A DNA stretch of 64,000 bases from Verrucomicrobiota bacterium JB022 (GTDB taxonomy: Bacteria > Verrucomicrobiota > Verrucomicrobiia > Opitutales > Oceanipulchritudinaceae): assembly GCA_030673845.1 (NCBI GenBank), contig JAUTCQ010000001.1, positions 186,001 to 250,000 of the forward strand. Direction: 5' to 3'. The notes beneath the pieces are model-generated. The model was given only the letters and a program-made list of their open reading frames with translations, did no database searches and was not told the origin of the DNA. The position numbers and the translations under genes are program-made. Every line of letters starts with the position of its first letter. Within the stretch, counting starts at the first letter, position 1. Below, piece after piece: positions 19,290 through 28,092 of the stretch.

Positions 19290-20891
19290 ATGAAAGTGCT
19301 TGTAGCCGATAAAATCGCCACCAGCGGAGTTGAATACCTCCGACAACTCGAAGGCTTCGAGGTAATCGAAGCCTACGGTTCGACGCCGGAAAAACTTAAA
19401 GAATTGGTGTCCGACGTGGACGCGATCATCGTGCGTAGTGCTTCCACCATTACGGCGGACATTATCGCGGCCGCGCCCCAACTGAAGGCCGTTGGCCGCG
19501 CCGGTGTCGGTGTGGACAACATCGACGTGGTTGCCGCCTCGGATCGCGGCATCACCGTGATGAACACCCCCGGCGGCAATACCATCGCCACCGCAGAGCT
19601 GGCCTTTACGCACCTGCTCTGCAGCGCCCGCCCCATCCCGCAGGCCAACGCCACGATGAAGGCCGGCAAGTGGGAGAAGAAGCTTTACCAAGGCACCGAA
19701 CTCTTCCAGAAGACCCTCGGCGTGCTCGGCCTCGGCCGCATCGGCACCCAGGTCGCCAAGCGTGCGAAGGCCTTCGGGATGCAAGTCGTCGCTTTCGACC
19801 CCTTCCTCACGGAAGCCCGCGCCGAAGAGCTGGAAGTTGAAAAGGTGGAGCTGGACGAGCTGTATGCCCGCGCCGACTTCATCACCGTCCACATGCCCAA
19901 GACGGATTCGACCGCCAACATGCTCAACGCCGACGCCTTCGCCAAGATGAAGAAGGGCGTACGCATCGTGAATTGCGCCCGCGGCGGCCTGATCAAGGAA
20001 GACGACCTCGCCGAAGCCCTCAAGAGCGGCAAGGTGGCGGCAGCCGGCCTCGACGTGTTTGAAGAAGAGCCCCTCCCGGCCTCCAGCCCCCTGCGCGAAT
20101 ACGACAACCTCGTGATGACGCCCCACCTCGGCGCCTCCACCGTCGAAGCGCAGGAAAACGTGGGCCAGGAAGTCGCCGAGCTGATTGGCGAATACCTGAA
20201 GAACGGCACCGTCCAGAACGCCGTCAACGCCCCCTCGGTCGACAGCTCCACGCTGAAGCTGCTCAAGCCCTATTTCCCGCTGGCCTACCGCCTCGGCACC
20301 GTCATCCAGCAGCTCGCCCCCAAGGACGTGAAGAAGCTGGTGGTGACCTACGCCGGCAAGGTCGCCAATCTCGAAGTGAAGCCTATCACGCGCTCCCTCC
20401 AGCGCGGCTTCCTCCGCAAGATCACCAACGACGTCAACGACGTCAACGCCCCGCGCGTCATGCAACGCCTCGGCATCGAAGGTGACGTGGTCAAGAGCTC
20501 CGCCGAGACCGATTACACCGAGATGGTCCGCATCGAAGCCCACACCGGCAAGGGCGAGACCTACTCGATCGAAGGCACCCTGATCGGCAAGGGCCTGCAG
20601 CCCCGCATCGTGTCCCTCAACGGCCGCGAAATCGAGTCGTCGCTCGACGAGAAGTTCCTGCTCGTGCTCGAAAACCACGACCAGCCCGGCATCATCGGCA
20701 TGGTGGGCACCACGCTGGCCCAGCACCGCGTGAACATCTCCAACATGAACCTCGGCCGCAACCGCCAAGGCAGCACCGCTCTCGCGATCTACTGCCTCGA
20801 CAGCCGCCCGCCGGAGCGCGCGCTCGACCAGATCCGCGAACACGAAGCGATTAAGGGCATTACCCTCGTCGACCTCGAAGGCGGCCTGTAA
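19290..20891 (+). CDS. serA: D-3-phosphoglycerate dehydrogenase, long form with ACT domain
   Basis: Oxidises 3-phosphoglycerate to 3-phosphohydroxypyruvate, the first step of serine synthesis. The 533 residues match the long type (about 530) with substrate, NAD, intervening and ACT domains. The NAD-binding motif is LGLGRIGTQVAKRA. Catalytic residues are in NCARGG (Arg), FEEEP (Glu) and MTPHLGAST (His). The C-terminal ACT domain begins near NHDQPGIIGMVGTTLAQH and is the usual site of serine feedback. The start is ATG 19290. It is divergent from the His-rich protein/receptor operon and ends in an intrinsic terminator. Confidence 0.97.
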   Translation: MKVLVADKIATSGVEYLRQLEGFEVIEAYGSTPEKLKELVSDVDAIIVRSASTITADIIAAAPQLKAVGRAGVGVDNIDVVAASDRGITVMNTPGGNTIATAELAFTHLLCSARPIPQANATMKAGKWEKKLYQGTELFQKTLGVLGLGRIGTQVAKRAKAFGMQVVAFDPFLTEARAEELEVEKVELDELYARADFITVHMPKTDSTANMLNADAFAKMKKGVRIVNCARGGLIKEDDLAEALKSGKVAAAGLDVFEEEPLPASSPLREYDNLVMTPHLGASTVEAQENVGQEVAELIGEYLKNGTVQNAVNAPSVDSSTLKLLKPYFPLAYRLGTVIQQLAPKDVKKLVVTYAGKVANLEVKPITRSLQRGFLRKITNDVNDVNAPRVMQRLGIEGDVVKSSAETDYTEMVRIEAHTGKGETYSIEGTLIGKGLQPRIVSLNGREIESSLDEKFLLVLENHDQPGIIGMVGTTLAQHRVNISNMNLGRNRQGSTALAIYCLDSRPPERALDQIREHEAIKGITLVDLEGGL

Positions 20892-20920
20892 ATCAAGTTT
20901 GGTTCCTGCACCTTTTCCCC

Positions 20921-20955
20921 AGCCACCTCTCGATCTTCGGGCGGTGGCTTTTTTG
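20921..20955 (+). terminator. Intrinsic terminator of serA
   Basis: The stem AGCCACC (20921-20927) with GGTGGCT (20943-20949) is followed by six T. Confidence 0.85.
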
Positions 20956-21054
20956 TCTTTGGCCATGGATGGAACGCGAACAAGCACGGTTGATCAGAGC
21001 GAGGGAAGTGGGCGCCGCGTGCAGGTTCAGTCGTTTCTTCGAACTAACTTTTTT

Positions 21055-21091
21055 CTTATCTGTGTAAATCCGTGTTTCATCCGTGGCTAAA
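21055..21091. repeat. Dispersed intergenic repeat, ATCYGTG type, copy 1
   Basis: A segment with three phased ATCYGTG-like words (ATCTGTG, ATCCGTG, ATCCGTG) ends in GGCTAAA. A related copy lies at 44910-44947. The rest of the serA-plsY gap (20956-21147) shows nothing else recognisable. Confidence 0.6.
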
Positions 21092-21147
21092 GATCATCCT
21101 ACGTTTTCGCGTTGCCCTTGGCGGGAGGGTTGCATGATCTGGTGTGC

Positions 21148-21765
21148 ATGTCCGTCTGGATTGCTTCCCTGCTTACCCTTTTGATTGGCTACCTCGTCGG
21201 GTCGGTGTCGTTTGCCGTGCTCATCTGCAAGAGCCAGGGCGTCGACATCTTCAAGCTCGGCAGCGGCAACCCCGGCGCGACCAACGTCCTTCGCAACCTC
21301 GGCAAAAAGTGGGGCTACCTCTGCTTTGGGCTCGATGCGCTCAAGGGCGTCATCCCGGTGCTGGTCGGGTGGGGGATCGCCAGCGCGATGGGCGTCAACG
21401 CCCCGCTGCTCGGCGTGCTCGGCCTGGTGGGCGCGATCCTCGGCCACAGCTACTCGCTCTTCCTGCGCTTCAAAGGCGGGAAAGGTGTCGCCACCACGAT
21501 CGGGGGCCTGCTCGTGCTCATGCCGGTGGTGATCCTCGTTGGTCTGCTGCTCTGGCTGGCCGTGTTCTACACCTCCCGTTACGTGTCCCTGGCCTCGATC
21601 GTCCTCGGCGTCAGCCTGCCCATTACGGCGCTGATCCTGCGCGAACCGGCGATCTACTTCTGGGTGGCCCTCGCGCTGGCCGTGCTCATCGTCGTCCGCC
21701 ACCGCGCCAACATCCAGCGCCTGCTCAACGGCACGGAAAACCGCGCAGCGCCGAAGAAGAAATAG
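21148..21765 (+). CDS. plsY: Acyl-phosphate:glycerol-3-phosphate acyltransferase PlsY
   Basis: Integral membrane enzyme that transfers an acyl group from acyl-phosphate to sn-glycerol 3-phosphate, giving lysophosphatidic acid at the inner membrane. It has 205 residues from ATG 21148 (MSVWIASLLTLLIGYLVGSV). The three family motifs are present: LGSGNPGATNVLRNLG, ILGHSYSLFLRFKGGKGVAT and VRHRANIQRLLNGTE. About seven hydrophobic segments fit the family topology. An earlier in-frame start at 21112 would add 12 non-conserved residues and is disfavoured. It appears monocistronic, followed by an inverted-repeat gap before hom. Confidence 0.95.
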   Translation: MSVWIASLLTLLIGYLVGSVSFAVLICKSQGVDIFKLGSGNPGATNVLRNLGKKWGYLCFGLDALKGVIPVLVGWGIASAMGVNAPLLGVLGLVGAILGHSYSLFLRFKGGKGVATTIGGLLVLMPVVILVGLLLWLAVFYTSRYVSLASIVLGVSLPITALILREPAIYFWVALALAVLIVVRHRANIQRLLNGTENRAAPKKK

Positions 21766-21770
21766 GATGG

Positions 21771-21858
21771 ATTGAACAAGAGTTTTTCAAACGGAATTTG
21801 GCGGTCCTTTTCTACCCTGTTCTGCTCTCTTTCACTCTTTTTAACTCCTGTTCAAAAA
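21771..21858. repeat. Imperfect inverted repeat in the plsY-hom gap, TTGAACAGGAGT family
   Basis: ATTGAACAAGAGTTTTT (21771-21787) faces TTTTTAACTCCTGTTCAAAAA (21838-21858), whose reverse complement contains TTGAACAGGAGTT, the same word as at 5960. The ~50 nt between are pyrimidine-rich. The arrangement resembles a small non-coding mobile or dispersed repeat. Confidence 0.5.
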
Positions 21859-21927
21859 CCCCTTCTGCAGTGGCAAGGGCGGAAGAGTCTTGCGGAATTC
21901 TCGCCTCACCTGTAACCGCTGTTGTGC

Positions 21928-23223
21928 ATGGAGTCGTTGAATGTCGGTATCGCCGGGCTCGGCACGGTCGGGCAGGGAGTGTGGAAATACCTCTTAGATC
22001 ACGCGGAGCCGCTGGGCCAGCGCGCGGGCGGCAAGCTCGTGCCCTATCGCGCCGCCGTGCGTAGCCTGGAGAAGCGCCGCGAGGTGGCTATCCCGTCTTC
22101 CCAGCTCACGACCGACCCCATGGAGCTGGCGACCGACCCCAACATCGACATCCTGTGCGAGCTGATGGGCGGCGTCGAGCTGGCCCGCAAAGTGACCCTC
22201 ACCGCGCTGGAGCACGGCAAGAGCGTCATCACCGCCAACAAGGCCATGATCTGCGACCACGGGGCCGAGCTGTTCGCGGCGGCCGAGCGCACCGGCTCGC
22301 GCCTCTACTACGAGGCCAGCACCGCTGGCGGCATCCCGATCATCAAGGCTGTGCGCGAAGGCCTCGTCGCCAACCAGTTCCCCCTCATCTACGGCATCCT
22401 CAACGGCACCTGCAACTACATCCTCACGCGCATGGAGCGCGAGCAGAAGACCTTTGAGGAGATCGTGGTCGACGCCCGCCGCCTCGGCTATGTGGAGGCC
22501 GACGAAAGCCTTGACCTCGACGGTTGGGACACTGCGCACAAGACGGCAATCCTCGCCTTCCTCGCTCATGGCCGCTGGATCTCGATGAAAGAGATGCCCG
22601 TCGAAGGCATCCGCGACGTGACGCTCGACGACCTCGCCTGGGCCCGCGAGCTGGGCTACCGCGTCAAACTGCTGGCCGTGATCACGCGCCACCTCAAGAA
22701 CAACTGCATCTTTGCCGACGTCCACCCCACGCTGATTCCCGAAGACTTCATCCTCGCCAACGTCGACGAAGTCTTCAACGGCGTGAGCGTCACGGGCGAC
22801 ATCGTGGGCGAGACGACCTACATTGGCCGTGGTGCGGGCCAGAACCCGACCGCCAGCGCCGTGATTACGGACCTCGTCGACGCCACGATCGATCGCCTCA
22901 ACGGCGTCACGCTGCCCCCCCATGCCTCGCGCGGCCCCACGCCCGAGCTTGCGCGCCTCGACGACGTGCGTCGCCCGTTTTACCTGCGCCTGCGCGTAGC
23001 CGACCGCTCGGGAGTGCTGGCCGACATCGCCCGCATCATGGCGCAGCACAACATCAGCATTGAGCAGCTCGTGCAAAAGCCGCACCGCGAGCCCGATCAG
23101 GCCCACCTGATCATGACCACCCACACCACCAGCGAACGCCAGATGCGCGACGCCATCCGCGACCTCGAGGCCGACCGGGCGGTGCAAAGCAAGCCCCTCC
23201 TGCTGCGCATCCTGAAGGTGTAG
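21928..23223 (+). CDS. hom: Homoserine dehydrogenase with ACT domain
   Basis: Reduces aspartate semialdehyde to homoserine, the branch point to threonine and methionine. It has 431 residues from ATG 21928 (MESLNVGIAGLG). The Rossmann motif is GIAGLGTVGQG; substrate-domain segments include ITANKAMICDHG, EASTAGGIPIIKAVREGL, GILNGTCNYILTRM and ADESLDLDGWDTAHKTAIL with its catalytic Asp/Lys. The C-terminal ACT domain (FYLRLRVADRSGVLADIARIM) suggests threonine feedback. The length is typical of the monofunctional enzyme. lysC lies 1.4 kb downstream on the same strand with one unrelated gene between. Confidence 0.96.
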   Translation: MESLNVGIAGLGTVGQGVWKYLLDHAEPLGQRAGGKLVPYRAAVRSLEKRREVAIPSSQLTTDPMELATDPNIDILCELMGGVELARKVTLTALEHGKSVITANKAMICDHGAELFAAAERTGSRLYYEASTAGGIPIIKAVREGLVANQFPLIYGILNGTCNYILTRMEREQKTFEEIVVDARRLGYVEADESLDLDGWDTAHKTAILAFLAHGRWISMKEMPVEGIRDVTLDDLAWARELGYRVKLLAVITRHLKNNCIFADVHPTLIPEDFILANVDEVFNGVSVTGDIVGETTYIGRGAGQNPTASAVITDLVDATIDRLNGVTLPPHASRGPTPELARLDDVRRPFYLRLRVADRSGVLADIARIMAQHNISIEQLVQKPHREPDQAHLIMTTHTTSERQMRDAIRDLEADRAVQSKPLLLRILKV

Positions 23224-23267
23224 ATTTGTTTGGTTGCGTTATGGGGATGCGGCCCTAAGCTGGGCCT

Positions 23268-24530
23268 ATGCTTACCCCGTTACCCCGCTTGATCCTCGCC
23301 TGGCTACTGGTTGCATATGGGGCTGTTCCTCTGCGCGCCCAGTCGGCTTTTTGTGATGTGCCGATGGGCTCAGCCCTGCACCAGAGCGCCTACATCGCGG
23401 CTTTGGCTCTGCCGGTCTATGCAGACGATCCCTTCAATGGCAAGAAAGGGGAGTTCACGGTCGATCTCGTGATTCACGACCGCAACCTCCTCCCTTTGGC
23501 GATGCACCCCGCATCCGATGAGCAAGTGAAGACAGAAACGGTGCGGGCTATTTCGCAGTGCGTATTCGAACCGGCGCAATACGATGGTGAGCCGGTCCCG
23601 GCCTTTTTTCGGACGAAAATCGACGATTACTTTTACGTGCGTAAACCGAGAGATTTGGCGAAGGTGCCGATGCCACGCTTCAGTATCGGCGGCGCGTTCA
23701 AGCAGCGCCTTGATCTGCTGACCTCTGCCGAGCGTCAGGTGTTCGATGGCGACGGGCGGTTTGAGCTCTACTTCGAGATCGACGAGCAGGGGGCATGCAC
23801 CGGCATTCGGACAAAGGGCTCAGATCAGAAGGACGTTGGGAAGGCACTGAATGAGATCCGAGGGCATTTCACATTTCAGCCGGCCATGCGGGATGGGCAG
23901 GCCGTCCCCTGCGAATTGGTGCTGGTGATCCAGAATAGCATCGTCTTCCCGAAGCGAGACAAGAAAGCAGTGCAGGAAGACCCTGAATGGGAAGAGCAAC
24001 CTCTCCCAGCTTTGCCCGCGGACGTTTTGGAGAAGGTAGAGGACGATGTCTCCACCGTCTTGTATTTCTACAATGAAAAGGTGCAGCACATCTGGTTTCC
24101 CGGCCTCAAGGACTACGTCGTTGCTGCCTACATGGCGCGGACGCTGCGCGACTGGCAGCCCCCGGGCGACAACGGCTATGCCAAGACCTGCTTTGCCTTC
24201 GATGGAGAAAGTGGGGAGGGGATGCTGACCCAGCAGATTACCAATTTCAAGATGCTGCCGCCCAAAGCCGTTGAACGCCCGCGGATGTATTTCCCCAATA
24301 ATGGCAAGGTCTATATCGACGGTAAGTTGATTACACGTGCGTTGGTGCAAGCCCGCTTCATGGTAATGCCGGACGGCACGGTCGGAGAGATTGTCGTGGA
24401 AATAGGGCACCCGATTTTCGTCGAAGAAGTTACGAGAGTCCTGAAAAAAATGAAGTTCGAACCGGCCACCTTCGATGGAAGGCCCACCTTGTGTTGGGTG
24501 CGGCAGGAATTCCCGTTTAAGCTGAGATAG
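23268..24530 (+). CDS. Secreted protein with three TonB C-terminal-like modules
   Basis: A 420-residue protein with a signal peptide (PRLILAWLLVAYGAVPLRA, cleavage near AQS). Three segments share the TonB_C-like pattern of beta strands closing with F-x-PA-x-x-D/G-x-P: CVFEPAQYDGEPVPAFF (~105-120), HFTFQPAMRDGQAVPCELV (~205-222) and MKFEPATFDGRPTLCWV (~395-411). It has no TonB membrane anchor or proline-rich linker, so it is not an energiser. It may be a periplasmic structural or binding protein; function unknown. A short GGCCC/GGGCC dyad (23251-23266) sits just before the ATG at 23268. Composition is slightly less GC-rich than the neighbours. Confidence 0.75.
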   Translation: MLTPLPRLILAWLLVAYGAVPLRAQSAFCDVPMGSALHQSAYIAALALPVYADDPFNGKKGEFTVDLVIHDRNLLPLAMHPASDEQVKTETVRAISQCVFEPAQYDGEPVPAFFRTKIDDYFYVRKPRDLAKVPMPRFSIGGAFKQRLDLLTSAERQVFDGDGRFELYFEIDEQGACTGIRTKGSDQKDVGKALNEIRGHFTFQPAMRDGQAVPCELVLVIQNSIVFPKRDKKAVQEDPEWEEQPLPALPADVLEKVEDDVSTVLYFYNEKVQHIWFPGLKDYVVAAYMARTLRDWQPPGDNGYAKTCFAFDGESGEGMLTQQITNFKMLPPKAVERPRMYFPNNGKVYIDGKLITRALVQARFMVMPDGTVGEIVVEIGHPIFVEEVTRVLKKMKFEPATFDGRPTLCWVRQEFPFKLR

Positions 24531-24599
24531 CTCTCCCTTGCGCTATTTTTGTGGATTGCCTTGCATGTGCGGCGGGAAGGGTATATCCCGGTTCGCTTC

Positions 24600-25814
24600 A
24601 TGGCTTTGATCGTCCAGAAGTATGGCGGCACCTCAGTCAAGGATCTCGACCGGATCAAGGCAGTTGCGGAACGGATCAAGAAGACGAGGGATGCCGGTAA
24701 CCAGGTGTGCGTGGTAGTCTCCGCGCGCGGTGGCGTGACCAATCGGTTGATTGCCGACGCCAAGGCGCTGCATGCCAACCCCGACAAACGCGAGATGGAT
24801 TTGCTCCTCTCGATCGGGGAGCAGGAGACCATCGCGCTGACCGCCATTGCGCTGCATGCGCTCGGTGTGCCCGCCGTCTCCCGCACGGGTGCGCAGGCGG
24901 GCATTCATACCGACCTCTTCCACACCAAAGCCCGCATCGTCGACATCCAGGGCGGCGACATCAAGGAGCAGCTCGACGCGGGCCGCGTCGTCATCGTGGC
25001 CGGCTTCCAGGGTGTCAATGCCCAAGGCCAGATCACGACCCTTGGCCGGGGCGGTAGCGACCTCAGCGCCATCGCCCTTGCCGGCGCGCTGAAGGCCGAC
25101 GTGTGCCAGATCTACACCGATGTCGACGGCGTTTACACGGCCGACCCCCGCATTGTGCCCAACGCGCGCAAGCTCCAGGAAGTGGCCTACGACGAGATGC
25201 TCGAATTGGCCAGCCTGGGCAGCAAGGTGATGCAAAGCCGCTCCGTCGAGTTTGCCAGCAAGTTCGACGTCGTTTTTGAAGTCCGCAGCAGTTTTAACGA
25301 TAATCCCGGAACGCTCGTGAAAGCCGAAACCACTCTCGAAGACGTCGTCGTACGCGGCGTCGCCTCCGACAAGAACCAGACCAAGGTCGTCGTCAGCGAT
25401 TTGCCCGACGAGCCCGGTGTGGCGGCCCGCGTGTTCCAGGCGCTGGCCAAGGCCAACGTCAATGTCGACATGATCGTGCAGAACGTGGGCCGCGACGGCG
25501 TGGCCAACCTCACCTTCACCGTGGGCAACGATGATGCCAGCTCCGCCGAGGAAGCCGTTGCCGGCCTGCTCCGCGAAGTCGGTGCCGGCAGCGTGCGCGC
25601 CGCCGAGAATGTGGCCAAGATCAGCGTGGTGGGCATCGGTATGCGCTCCCACAGCGGCGTTGCGAGCACCATGTTCGACGCTCTGGCGGCCGCTGGCATC
25701 AACATCCAGATGATCTCCACCAGCGAGATCAAGATCTCCGTGATCGTGGAACTGGCCAAGGCCGACGACGCTACCCGCGTGGTCCATACCGCCTTCGGCC
25801 TCGACGCCCACTAG
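24600..25814 (+). CDS. lysC: Aspartate kinase, monofunctional with two ACT domains
   Basis: Phosphorylates aspartate, the first step towards lysine, threonine and methionine. It has 404 residues from ATG 24600 (MALIVQKYGGTSVKDLDRI). Kinase motifs are KYGGTSV, FQGVNAQGQITTLGRGGSDLSA and CQIYTDVDGVYTADPRI. Two ACT domains follow from about residue 265 (SDLPDEPGVAARVFQAL and VGIGMRSHSGVASTMFDALAAAGINIQMISTSEI in part), the usual lysine/threonine regulatory site. An internal start producing a separate beta subunit, as in Bacillus, cannot be decided. A terminator follows. Confidence 0.96.
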   Translation: MALIVQKYGGTSVKDLDRIKAVAERIKKTRDAGNQVCVVVSARGGVTNRLIADAKALHANPDKREMDLLLSIGEQETIALTAIALHALGVPAVSRTGAQAGIHTDLFHTKARIVDIQGGDIKEQLDAGRVVIVAGFQGVNAQGQITTLGRGGSDLSAIALAGALKADVCQIYTDVDGVYTADPRIVPNARKLQEVAYDEMLELASLGSKVMQSRSVEFASKFDVVFEVRSSFNDNPGTLVKAETTLEDVVVRGVASDKNQTKVVVSDLPDEPGVAARVFQALAKANVNVDMIVQNVGRDGVANLTFTVGNDDASSAEEAVAGLLREVGAGSVRAAENVAKISVVGIGMRSHSGVASTMFDALAAAGINIQMISTSEIKISVIVELAKADDATRVVHTAFGLDAH

Positions 25815-25842
25815 GCGCGAAACCCATACCTTTTTAGCGCAA

Positions 25843-25877
25843 AGCCCGGCAGCCATCACGGCCTGCCGGGCTTTTTT
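25843..25877 (+). terminator. Intrinsic terminator of lysC
   Basis: The stem AGCCCGGCAG (25843-25852) with CTGCCGGGCT (25863-25872) is followed by six T. It might also serve the convergent ankyrin gene weakly. Confidence 0.9.
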
Positions 25878-25927
25878 CTGTCTCGTCAGTTTTCTCTCTT
25901 GGTCGCTTTGCTGTCTGTAAAACGCTT

Positions 25928-26431
25928 CTATCCGCGGATCAGGCTGCCGATCAGGTTGGAGGCATTGACCATGAGGTTGGCGGAGACGCCCAGCTTGTTG
26001 CGCGCTTCCAGCTTCGCCCCGGCTGCGCGCAGCGCCTGCACCACATCGTGGCGGCCAAACATCGCGGCAAACATGATGGGCGTCATCCCACCGCCATTGT
26101 CGGCATTGATGTCGGCCCCGTGGTCGATCAGCAGCTGCACGGCCTCCGTGTAACCCTTGAAGGCGACCCCGCCGAGGGGCGTCTGGCCCCGGTCGTTGCG
26201 GCGGTCCACATCCGCCCCGTGCTCAAGCAACATGCGGGCGGTTTCGAGGTTGCCGTTGTAGGTGGCGAGCATGAGCAGGCTGTTGCCCTTTTCGTCGGCG
26301 AGGTTCACCGGGATCCCGGCTTCCACCATCACCTGCAGGCCTTCGGTAAAGCCTTGGCGAGCGTAGTCGAGGGCCTGGCGCTGCAGCTCGGCGTAGCGCT
26401 GCTCTTCCTGTTGGCTATGTGCAAGTTCCAT
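25928..26431 (-). CDS. Ankyrin-repeat protein downstream of catalase
   Basis: A 167-residue protein. After an acidic/Gln-rich N-terminal helix (MELAHSQQEEQRYAELQRQA) it has about four ankyrin repeats, e.g. KGNSLLMLATYNGNLETARMLLEHGADVD (two repeats-worth of TPL/GAD signature), RGQTPLGGVAFKGYTEAVQLL and GMTPIMFAAMFGRHDVVQAL. No signal peptide is seen. It starts 57 nt after the catalase stop on the same strand, so co-transcription is likely. In Pseudomonas aeruginosa (KatB-AnkB) and Campylobacter (KatA-Cj1386) an ankyrin protein beside catalase is needed for full catalase activity or haem loading; the same role is inferred here. Confidence 0.88.
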   Translation of the reverse strand: MELAHSQQEEQRYAELQRQALDYARQGFTEGLQVMVEAGIPVNLADEKGNSLLMLATYNGNLETARMLLEHGADVDRRNDRGQTPLGGVAFKGYTEAVQLLIDHGADINADNGGGMTPIMFAAMFGRHDVVQALRAAGAKLEARNKLGVSANLMVNASNLIGSLIRG

Positions 26432-26488
26432 CGCGGGAAGGGGTAGAGGGGCTCCGGCTTGCGCTCGCGCCCCAGGTGAGAAGGTGGT

Positions 26489-27961
26489 TTATGCCTGACC
26501 GGCGAACGATTCGACGGTGGCGGGGTTGGGCATCTTCAGCGCCTTGGCCACGCCTGCCGCATAGGCCGGGTCGGCCTTGTGGAAGTGCATCAGCTGGCGG
26601 TTGATGATCTCGGCGGGCACTCCTTCCATCGCGGCGGCGATGTTGCTGAAGAGGCGCTGCTTGGCGTCGTCGGGCATCAGGCGGAAGAGGTTGCCCGGCT
26701 GGGTGTAGTCGTCGTTGCCCTCGCGGTGGTCGAAGCGGGCAGCCCAGTCGGCCGAGAGCTTGAGCGGGGGCTCGATCATGTCCGGATCTTCCTTCGGGCC
26801 GTTGAAGCTGTTGGGCTCGTAATAGGGCTCGTTGCCGGGGCGGATGTCGTAGCGCATCGGACCGTCGAGGTGATAGTGACGCACGGCCGACTTGGGCCGG
26901 TTGACCGGCAGCATCTCGTAGTGCGTGCCGATGCGGTAGCGGTGGGCGTCGGCATAGGAGAAAATGCGGGCCTGCAGCATCTTGTCGGGCGAGAAGCTGA
27001 TACCCGGCACGATGTTGGAGGGGCTGAAGGCAGCTTGCTCGACCTCGGCGAAGTAGTTCTCCGGGTTGCGGTTGAGCTCCATCACGCCCACCTCGATCAG
27101 CGGGTAATCGCCATGCGGCCACACCTTGGTGAGGTCGAACGGGTTGAGGTGGTAGGTCTCGGCGTCCGTCTCCGGCATCACCTGAACAAAGACGGTCCAC
27201 TTCGGGAAGTCGCGCTGCTCGATCGAATCGAAGAGGTCGCGCTGGGCCGATTCGCGGTCGTTGGCGACCACCTGCGCGCCTTCTTCGTTGGTCATGAACT
27301 TGATGCCCTGCTGGGTCTTGAAGTGGAACTTGACCCAGAAGCGTTCGTTCTTCGCGTTGATGAAGCTGTAGGTGTGGCTGCCGTAGCCGTTGACGTGGCG
27401 GTAGCTGAGCGGGAGGCCGCGGTCGCCCATCAGGATCGTCACCTGGTGCAGGCTCTCGGGGCTCAGCGACCAGAAGTCCCACATCGCGGTGGGGCTGCGC
27501 AGGTTGGTCTTCGGGTGGCGCTTTTGCGTGTGGATAAAGTCGGGGAACTTGTAGGGGTCGCGGACGAAGAATACCGGCGTGTTGTTGCCTACGAGGTCCC
27601 AGTTACCCTGCTCGGTGTAAAACTTCAGCGCAAAGCCGCGCACGTCGCGCTCGGCGTCGGCGGCACCGCGTTCGCCGGCCACAGTGGAGAAGCGCAACAG
27701 CAACTCCGTCTGCTTGCCCACCTGGCTGAAGATGTCCGCCTTGGTGTATTGGGTGATGTCGTGGGTGACGGTGAAGGTGCCGTAGGCGGCGGAGCCCTTG
27801 GCGTGCACGGTGCGCTCGGGGATGCGCTCGCGGTTCTGGTGGGCCAGCTTTTCGATCAGCTGGTAGTCTTGCATCAGCAGCGGACCCCGGGGCCCGGCAG
27901 AAAGGGAATTCTGGTTGTCACCTACCGGGTTACCGGCAGAGGTGGTCAGCGTGTTCTTCAT
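26489..27961 (-). CDS. Monofunctional haem catalase, small-subunit type
   Basis: Converts hydrogen peroxide to water and oxygen. The product has 490 residues, typical of the small-subunit catalase clade. Active-site residues are intact: His53 in [13 protein letters not shown], the Asn of [12 protein letters not shown] (~126), and the proximal haem ligand Tyr337 in [14 protein letters not shown] with Arg333. There is no signal peptide, so it is cytosolic. It begins 130 nt from oxyR, to which it is divergent, and is followed by the ankyrin gene. A 37-bp OxyR-type operator in the gap indicates peroxide induction. A specific kat letter is not assigned. Confidence 0.96.
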   Translation of the reverse strand: MKNTLTTSAGNPVGDNQNSLSAGPRGPLLMQDYQLIEKLAHQNRERIPERTVHAKGSAAYGTFTVTHDITQYTKADIFSQVGKQTELLLRFSTVAGERGAADAERDVRGFALKFYTEQGNWDLVGNNTPVFFVRDPYKFPDFIHTQKRHPKTNLRSPTAMWDFWSLSPESLHQVTILMGDRGLPLSYRHVNGYGSHTYSFINAKNERFWVKFHFKTQQGIKFMTNEEGAQVVANDRESAQRDLFDSIEQRDFPKWTVFVQVMPETDAETYHLNPFDLTKVWPHGDYPLIEVGVMELNRNPENYFAEVEQAAFSPSNIVPGISFSPDKMLQARIFSYADAHRYRIGTHYEMLPVNRPKSAVRHYHLDGPMRYDIRPGNEPYYEPNSFNGPKEDPDMIEPPLKLSADWAARFDHREGNDDYTQPGNLFRLMPDDAKQRLFSNIAAAMEGVPAEIINRQLMHFHKADPAYAAGVAKALKMPNPATVESFAGQA

Positions 27962-28055
27962 CGGATCAGAGAATTAAAGGTGTCTCAGGAAGGGGCGAAC
28001 GGCCGCCACGGGGGCGACGTGCAGGCAGTATATAAAAGCCTCGACCATATGTGAA

Positions 28056-28092
28056 ATACTTAGTTTGTATGACCACGATAGAAGGCATCTAT
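28056..28092. promoter_or_regulatory. OxyR operator between catalase and oxyR
   Basis: The 37-bp element reads ATAC-N7-GTAT-N7-ATAG-N7-CTAT, with exactly the spacing of the known OxyR tetramer site (two ATAG-N7-CTAT dyads separated by 7 bp). Each dyad is self-complementary. The second dyad overlaps the oxyR start codon (28091), which fits autorepression, while the catalase promoter lies within reach on the other side. Confidence 0.75.

Noticed and set aside
26579-28054. A 491-codon open frame opposite catalase
   Set aside because: Antisense shadow: the product has no motif and runs through the divergent regulatory gap.
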